DNA from: Piper betle | Taxonomy: Eukaryota > Streptophyta > Magnoliopsida > Piperales > Piperaceae | DNA: 64,000 bases | Assembly: GCA_033002965.1 (NCBI GenBank) | Contig: JAURVB010001728.1 | Coordinates: forward strand, 1 to 64,000 | Direction of reading: 5' to 3' | Shown: piece by piece, positions 60,201 to 64,000 of the stretch | Numbering within the stretch: position 1 is the stretch's first letter | How the letters are laid out: each line of letters starts with the position of its first letter | Notes under the pieces: generated by a model | The model's database searches: none | What the model was told of the DNA's origin: nothing | What the model saw: only the letters and a program-made list of their open reading frames with translations | Position numbers and translations under genes: made by a program

Positions 60201-61811
60201 GGGTCCATTGTGGCAGCCTTACCCTGAAACCTTTTGGTCACACAGTGGCAACTCTACCAGTTGTGCCAAGGCTCCACTTTTATTATGCTAGTAGACACCT
60301 TCACCTCTTTTAAGAAGAATTTAACACATAAAACTGTATATCCAAAAGAAGGCCATACAAACACAGGATGATTTTATACAAAATACAAGAGTCTGAACAA
60401 GCCACAAACCTTTGAGCAACCTCCTTCCGCACATTATACCGAACCTTCTTTTCAAAGCACCGCTCTTTTCGCTTCTGGCGAAACCTAAGCAGAGATGCCA
60501 GTCTATGCACAGCAGTTGACTCTGGTGTATCACCTCCCTGGTAGAATAACAAAAAGGCAGCATAAGGACATAAAAACAAAACTTTTCTAGTTTCATTCTC
60601 AGGAAGTAAAATGTCAGATGTACCCTTTGTTCTTGCCCTGTGGAAGCCGAGTTGCTACTGCTAGAAGGCAATTCCCTTCCTCCTAAAAGTAATAGTACTG
60701 CTTGCACCTGCAGATCACCCCACCCCACAGAGTGAGACCCTAAGCCACTTCTACTGCCATTGGCAGAAAAATTAAATATCAATAAATGGATCAACCATGA
60801 AATCTATGTTATTTTTTTATCTTTAATTATTGCATTAAAAACTGTGATGGAAGCCAAACTCCGGGCACAAAACAAGTAAAATTAACAAAAAAAGAAAAGC
60901 TTAATTTCTCGCTCTTGAATTTAATACCATATCTCATTCCCCTACAGTTCAACTAAATATTTCTTGCAAAACAGATGTGTTCTTCATACACTCACAACGT
61001 ATAATATAATCGCATAACCATATTTAGTAAAATCATCAAGAAAAACATATAATCCATGCAACTAAACTAAATCCGATTGATCATCTATGCGAAAAACAGA
61101 TTAAAAAAAACCATACTTCCTCAATCAATGCGAACAATCGAAAGAACACAATCAATTAGACATGAGATACTCCAATTTTGCACAAAAACCAATTGAGAAC
61201 CATCCAAAAACCCATAAAAATCCAATGTGGCACTCATGCACTCAAAAAATGTAATAAAGTTACATCTCCGCATTATTAAGATCAACAAGAAAAACAATTA
61301 ATCCATGAAACCAAATTCGACTAGCTAGATTCGATCGATAACCTATGTGAAGAACAGAAACCCTACTTTCACAATCCCCAATCAATGCCAACATGTGAAC
61401 AATCATAACATCACGAGATACTCAAATAGATCCCTCCAATTCGCACATAGATCAACTTGGCATTGTTCTACGAACGGAGAAAACCATAAAAAATCCGACC
61501 TTTTCATAGGAGACGGACTGGAAGACATAGACGCCGCCCTGGTAGAAGAGGTAGAGGTCGTTCATGTTGGGCACCTGCACCAACTGCCCAGCCTCGTACC
61601 CGACGTCCGCCGACGCCATATCCCCCGCCGCCTCCGCTCCGTCCTCCCCCGCGGTGGCGGCGGCGTCGCCGTCGCCGTCGCCGTCGTCGTCCATCCCCTC
61701 GACATCTTCGGCGGCGGGGACGATGTCGCCGGCCATGGCGGCGGCGCAGGCGTCGATCTCGGCGATTTGGAGGCCGTCCAAGCGGCGCCGCTCCGACGGC
61801 GAAGCTTCCAT
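57258..61811 (-). CDS. TIFY-CCT-GATA transcription factor (ZIM/ZML type), 6 exons, about 276 aa
   Basis: Exons (minus): 61811-61500, 60707-60624, 60537-60410, 59744-59631, 59240-59135 and 57344-57258; all are GT-AG and the sum is exactly 277 codons. An acidic N-terminus ([10 protein letters not shown]) is followed by the TIFY motif ([10 protein letters not shown], about 88-97) completed by [12 protein letters not shown] from exon 2. A CCT domain ([34 protein letters not shown]) follows. The GATA finger is CHSCG...[19 protein letters not shown], with 20 residues between the cysteine pairs as in this plant class. These factors act in the nucleus and bind GATA or related sites. The last exon ([15 protein letters not shown]...) follows a 1.8-kb intron and does not resemble the usual continuation (GTLRDLS), so the 3' end is less certain. 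Confidence 0.88.
60135..60276 (-). mobile_element. Au-type SINE in intron 3 of the GATA gene
   Basis: On the minus strand the order is GGAGCCTTGGCACAACTGGT (tRNA-like A-box region), TTGCCACTGTGTGACC, CAGGGTAAGGCTGCC, then GGACCCTGCACATGCGGGAG and a GGTGC...GCTGCCCTTT end. This is the layout of the widespread plant Au SINE. The segment that normally carries the B box is shortened. It lies in the gene's sense orientation. Confidence 0.8.
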
Positions 61812-61829
61812 GGAAGGGAGAGGTCGAGA

Positions 61830-64000
61830 ACGAGGGACGGACCAGTCCACCGGACAGATATTGGGCCCTGTCCGCCCCAATCTTATTTATTTATTTACAT
61901 TTTATTTTTATTTAATTTTAATTATGCAAAATATTCCTGCCACGTACCGTATATAAATTTTAATTTTATAAATATATTTATAAGGGTGTTAATCAAGTTA
62001 ATGTATGACTCATTTATTTTGAGCTCGAGTTGTGATAAAAAGCCATTTAGGTCAAGTTCTAGACAAATACTCAAATGTTCAACATTATTAATATACTTTT
62101 TAAAATAACTTGAGATAAAATTAACTATAAAAATTTAAATAGTTCAATTTTGATTCAATTATAAACTAAATAGTTTGTTAAATACTACATCCTACATATT
62201 ATCATATAAAATCGTCACTATAATATAATTGCATTTATTAATTTTTAACGTTTATTTGAATGACTGCATGAAACATATATAAAATATTATATCTAACATA
62301 AAATATAAAGCTTGCCAAGTTAGAGTCCTCGTGCTCGTGCTTACTTTATTTGAATCAGATTTTAATTTAAACAAAATCGAGTTAAACATCAAACAAATTC
62401 GAACTCAATTGAGCTATTAGCACTTTCATTGAATACTAAGATAAATTATAATAATTTGATATTTTAATTATAAACCCTAATTAACTTTAAACATACATCT
62501 TAATTTAATGAGAAAAATTATAATAATTTGATTTATTATTATTTTTATTATTTTATTGGTTAAATCTCCCGCATTTAATTACAAGCCAATATTAAAATTT
62601 TCTTTTATTAATAAAAATAAATAAAGATAATAAAACAAATGAAATTTGCTCTTGTCCTAGTTTTAAATTTTACTGATCTCATTGATCAAGTTCGGTTAGC
62701 AGATCTTATACATCTTCAAATCTGTCATGGTTTAGGTTTATGATCATTTTGATTCATAAATAATATACATATATATATACATATATATATATATATATTA
62801 ATAACGATAATTTAAAAAGTGTTTTAAATATATGATGCCAATTTTTTTCAATATCTAATAACATATTAATTATATATTTTATTTTAAATCCAGATTAAAC
62901 CGGTTTCATCCGGTTCAACCTCGTCGAATCAACTCATTAGGCTAATATTATATATTTTAGTTGAATTGGGTCTTTTTATATATTATATATTTTATTTAAT
63001 GGAGTTTAGTTGAATTGGGTTTTTTATTATAGGCAGTCAACTTTCAGGGGGGAAATTCAATATAACTTTTCATTTTAATAAATGAAGGGAAATTAAAAAT
63101 CTAATATGAGAGCTTGTATTTTGAATTAGTCATGTAATGAAGAATCAACTGTGTTTAATTTTTTTAAAAAAAATTATAGTTTGTATTATATAAATATAAA
63201 ATTTTAATTTGTGATAAATAATCTCAATTAAATTTAGTTATTTGACAGATTTGATCTTGAATCTCATCACAAATATATCTAGTATTAGTTTCCTTTAAAG
63301 ATGATAAAACAAATTAAATGATTGCTATTCTAGCTATATTATTTATCTTCAATTATTTTGTAAGAGCCCTCAACTTAATCCTACATTTAATACTTATCGG
63401 GATAATATTATGTATATAAGTAGAAATAAACTATAGATCCTTTAACTTAGTTAAATATTTTTGAAGAGATTGACTTAACTCATTAGTTTGCATTTTGGGT
63501 CGAGTTACAAATGATATTAGAGCTTTATAGTGTCGTATTAGATAATAGGCTAAACTAGGGATTTTGACTAAGCTGTCGGTCATAGGCAAAAGAAAATTCT
63601 GGGTTGGGGCTAACAATAGATCAAATGTAGAATTTTGGGATACGATATTGTTTATAAGTGAAGTAACGTATAAATCTTTAACTTAATTAAACATTTTTTG
63701 AAAAAATGACTTAGTCCATTCATTTACACTTTTGGGCTGGGTCATTACAATTTTATACGTAGGAACCATACATAAATAGATTAAGATTAATCCGAGCATC
63801 ATTCTTTTAGCTTATAATATGATCTTATGAGTTTTGGATTCATTTATTAAAATGGATTTTGATGATGATCTCATACAACCCACAAGAGAACATCCAACAT
63901 GACAATATAATTCTACATAAGAAGAAAATACATCTCTAATAGCCTTCATTTGGAATAAAAAAGAAATTAGACTTTTACATAAGTTTAAATTGATTTAAAA
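61830..64000. other. AT-rich end region, no gene recognised
   Basis: It contains short A/T-rich frames, a (TA)n-rich patch at about 62765-62800, and no frame with recognisable motifs on either strand. The first 150 bp are the likely promoter and leader of the GATA gene. Confidence 0.5.

Noticed and set aside
1..64000. CRISPR arrays, bacterial operons, rRNA genes
   Set aside because: No regularly spaced repeats of CRISPR type and no rRNA-like sequence seen; the gene structures are those of a plant nuclear genome. I found no convincing tRNA gene, but could not scan systematically.

Overview
This window looks like a gene-sparse euchromatic stretch of a flowering plant nuclear genome, probably a monocot. 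All recognisable genes are plant nuclear genes with GT-AG introns, several have GC-rich first exons in AT-rich surroundings, and the spaces between them are filled with solo LTRs, foldback elements, a TRIM, a hAT-like element and an Au-type SINE. I cannot name the species.

Layout, left to right. A Dof transcription factor (minus, 342-1295) is followed by a region of (TA)n-bounded foldback elements (4.2-7.0 kb) and a roughly 3-kb solo LTR (7.4-10.3 kb). Next comes a PIG-C/GPI2 pseudogene split by a TRIM element (12.55-13.76 kb). An 18-exon dynamin-related DRP3 gene (copy A, minus, 14.67-20.03 kb) follows, with a hAT-like element upstream of it (20.5-21.4 kb). Then come the Pol I subunit gene RPA43 (plus, 22.8-23.6 kb), a GDSL lipase remnant (minus, 24.5-25.0 kb) and a P-class PPR gene with 12 repeats (plus, 25.5-28.5 kb). 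After a deoxyhypusine synthase remnant (30.0-30.3 kb) and two abutting LTR pieces (32.1-35.9 kb) lies a second DRP3 gene (copy B, plus, 36.3-42.7 kb, 20 exons). A small basic-protein gene (minus, 43.6-45.5 kb), more LTR and foldback elements (46.8-51.5 kb), a 10-exon DXS pseudogene (plus, 53.0-56.5 kb) and a TIFY-CCT-GATA factor of the ZML type (minus, 57.3-61.8 kb) finish the window. The last 2 kb are AT-rich with nothing recognisable.

The genes do not form a pathway. The one structural relationship is that the two DRP3 genes are diverging inverted copies about 16 kb apart. Copy B predicts a normal-length mitochondrial/peroxisomal fission dynamin of about 812 aa. Copy A predicts about 710 aa and lacks the normal C-terminal tail.

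Three points stand out. First, otherwise intact genes (both DRP3 copies, RPA43, the small basic-protein gene and possibly the PPR start) all need single missing bases restored to read through. Almost all of these lie in homopolymers of 5-7, which suggests assembly undercalls rather than pseudogenisation. Second, a family of foldback elements sits inside (TA)n microsatellites and carries nested hairpins and GC-rich cargo, resembling rice Micron elements. Third, one palindromic sequence module recurs in three structurally different element classes.
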